From: Microbacterium sp. AB
GTDB taxonomy: Bacteria > Actinomycetota > Actinomycetes > Actinomycetales > Microbacteriaceae
Assembly (NCBI RefSeq): GCF_032878875.1
Contig: NZ_CP118157.1
Location: 1,674,001-1,738,000, forward strand
DNA length: 64,000 nt
Direction: 5' to 3'
Part shown: positions 62,902-64,000 of the stretch, piece after piece
Layout of the letters: each line of letters begins with the position of its first letter
Position numbering within the stretch: the stretch's first letter is position 1
Notes under the pieces: model-generated
Told to the model about the DNA's origin: nothing
Databases searched by the model: none
What the model saw: only the letters and a program-made list of their open reading frames with translations
Program-made: the position numbers and the translations under genes

Positions 62902-63867
62902 ATGCAGCGTCCGCAGCGGCTGCTCGCCCTTCTTGTCGCGTTGCAGGCGAACCGTCAGATGACGTCCGCGGAACTCGCTGAGCAGTTCGGCGTGTCCAAG
63001 CGCACGGTCCTGCGCGACATCGAGGCACTTGCCGACGCCGATATCCCCGTCCTCGCCGAACGCGGCCGCTACGGCGGCGTCAGCCTGCTGCCCGGAGCGG
63101 AGATCGACGTCGGACGTCTCACGACAGGCGAGACAGAGGTGCTGGAACTGATCGGAGTCGACCTCGACCGCGCGAGACAGCTCGGGATCGAGGCTGCCGC
63201 GCGCAGCGCAGCGCAGAAGCTAGCCTCTCGCAGGCCCTGGCGGAGACCAGATTCCACGGGGCTGCTCCCGCTGAACCAGGTCGTCGCGATCGACAACAGC
63301 GGGTGGTTCACCCCGGACGAACCCGCAGATGTGGCAGCGCTCATTCGTGACGTACGTCTCGGCAAGCGACTGCGCATCGACTACCGCGCCAGCGGGCAAC
63401 CGACCTGGCATGAACGCGACATCGATCCGTACGGCCTGTTCTCCCGTGGTGGCCGCTGGTACCTCATCGCGGATGCGTTCGAGGAGCCACGCATGTTCGC
63501 GCTCACTCGCCTACGGTCCTGGACGGTGCTCGACGAAGAACGACAGACACGCTGCGACCTCGCACTCAGCGAGATCGCTGCCAGCCTCGTAAGCGGGCTG
63601 GAGACACGCCACACCATCCGCGTCACCGCAACGCTTGAGACGAAGACAGAGGACATGGCCCGGCGCATCCTCGGCAGTCGGCTCCTGTCCGTCGAGCCGA
63701 TGGATGATCCGGATCGGGTGCTGATCACCGTCGGCTATGACCAACTCGACGCCGTGCGCCAGCTTCTGCAGTTCACCGATCACATCGAAGTCACAGACCC
63801 ACCAGAAGCACGGAAGCTCATCACCAACCTCGCGCGCACCATCGCCCGCCGACATCACGACGAGTAA
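62902..63867 (+). CDS. YafY-type transcriptional regulator (HTH plus WYL domain)
   Basis: The 321-residue regulator has an N-terminal HTH of DeoR/HTH_11 type (QRLLALLVALQANRQMTSAEL, VSKRTVLRDIEAL) and a WYL domain (residues about 145-225, including RDIDPYGLFSRGGRWYLI). The WYL domain binds ligands or nucleic acid in other systems. It follows AGGAGG. It is divergent from the VOC gene, and WYL/VOC pairs of this kind are common. Codon use is less GC-biased than in the chromosomal genes. Confidence 0.88.
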   Translation: MQRPQRLLALLVALQANRQMTSAELAEQFGVSKRTVLRDIEALADADIPVLAERGRYGGVSLLPGAEIDVGRLTTGETEVLELIGVDLDRARQLGIEAAARSAAQKLASRRPWRRPDSTGLLPLNQVVAIDNSGWFTPDEPADVAALIRDVRLGKRLRIDYRASGQPTWHERDIDPYGLFSRGGRWYLIADAFEEPRMFALTRLRSWTVLDEERQTRCDLALSEIAASLVSGLETRHTIRVTATLETKTEDMARRILGSRLLSVEPMDDPDRVLITVGYDQLDAVRQLLQFTDHIEVTDPPEARKLITNLARTIARRHHDE

Positions 63868-63954
63868 TCCGAGACTCTGACCCACGAAGCTAACCAGACG
63901 ACAGACCATGACGACAGACCATGCACGTATGCCACGGCGGGGCCGTGGTGCGCA

Positions 63955-63984
63955 CCTCCCTCATGAGACGACTCATGAGGGAGG
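63955..63984 (+). promoter_or_regulatory. hairpin with embedded ribosome binding site
   Basis: A perfect 13-bp stem (63955-63967 with 63972-63984) has an ACGA loop. The 3' strand ends GGGAGG, five bases before an ATG at 63990. Its 5' side shares 14 identical bases with the hairpin at 62276-62307. Confidence 0.65.
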
Positions 63985-63989
63985 CCCAG

Positions 63990-64000
63990 ATGAAGGGCGG
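63990..64000 (+). CDS. possible start of another element gene (cut by window end)
   Basis: An ATG lies five bases after GGGAGG in the hairpin leader. Only three codons are visible, so no product can be named. The call rests on the leader, which resembles that of the 62275 gene. Confidence 0.3.

Larger units (their letters stand above)
56103..64000. mobile_element. integrated element (integrative/conjugative or mobilisable type), left part
   Basis: Next to tRNA-Ala are a large serine recombinase, DUF4913 protein, SSB, TraG/VirD4-like remnant and other accessory genes, most on the minus strand. The base composition around 60.6-63.9 kb is visibly less GC-rich than the chromosome. The right end is beyond base 64,000. 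The coupling-protein gene is broken by an IS. Confidence 0.8.

Noticed and set aside
56103..64000. A complete element with both attachment sites
   Set aside because: I looked for a second copy of the tRNA-Ala 3' end in the window and did not see one; the right end lies outside.

Overview
The window is very GC-rich chromosomal DNA from an actinobacterium, most likely Microbacteriaceae and close to Microbacterium. The gene complement is typical of that group: tandem clpP1-clpP2, a SufS-SufU pair, an actinobacterial coproporphyrin-type ferrochelatase, a group II truncated haemoglobin, a translational ileS T-box with an ultrashort Stem I, DUF4233 and DUF4031 proteins, and an rplU-rpmA-obg-proB-proA-nadD-rsfS cluster. 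Many genes have a TAnnnT -10 box six to nine bases before the start codon and no Shine-Dalgarno sequence, the usual mark of leaderless actinobacterial transcripts.

Bases 1-56,029 are ordinary chromosome. 1-9,100: a MocR regulator, MsrA, a second SSB, a lipoprotein, EttA and a glycine-betaine/proline ABC transporter. 9,500-23,250: thioesterases, SufSU, globin-MscS, aminopeptidase N, ferrochelatase, RpiB, Nei, PaiB-like protein, amidohydrolase and Dps. 23,400-28,600: carbonic anhydrase, tRNA-Gly, tRNA-Pro and the proteostasis block tig, clpP1, clpP2, clpX, with a candidate ClgR box. 28,600-32,600: an APC-type transporter divergent from a shortened KdpD-like kinase and its regulator. 32,500-45,500: Dcp, ValS, a DUF559 endonuclease-like protein, a pentapeptide protein, IleS, FolC and Ndk. 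Three copies of one 64-bp palindromic repeat lie between 37.6 and 39.6 kb. 45,500-56,000: VKOR, RNase E with a structured leader, the rplU-rpmA-obg-proBA cluster, nadD and rsfS.

At 56,030 there is a tRNA-Ala(GGC) gene. An integrated mobile element starts at its 3' end and runs past the right edge. It carries a large serine recombinase whose reading frame runs into the antisense strand of the tRNA, a DUF4913 protein, an element-type SSB, and the C-terminal half of a TraG/VirD4-like coupling protein. An IS3-family element (60,565-61,867, with a clear -1 frameshift site) separates that half from a second broken gene. Neither side is complete and there is no target duplication, so the IS probably accompanied a deletion that removed the coupling-protein ATPase N-terminus. 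Beyond it lie a divergent VOC protein/WYL regulator pair and, at the edge, a hairpin leader resembling one upstream of the second broken gene.

The most useful leads are the tRNA-Ala/serine recombinase junction, the repeated leader hairpins in the element, the 64-bp palindrome family next to an endonuclease-fold gene, the sensor-less KdpD-type system facing a transporter, and the candidate IdeR and ClgR boxes. I saw no CRISPR array, no rRNA and no replication origin.
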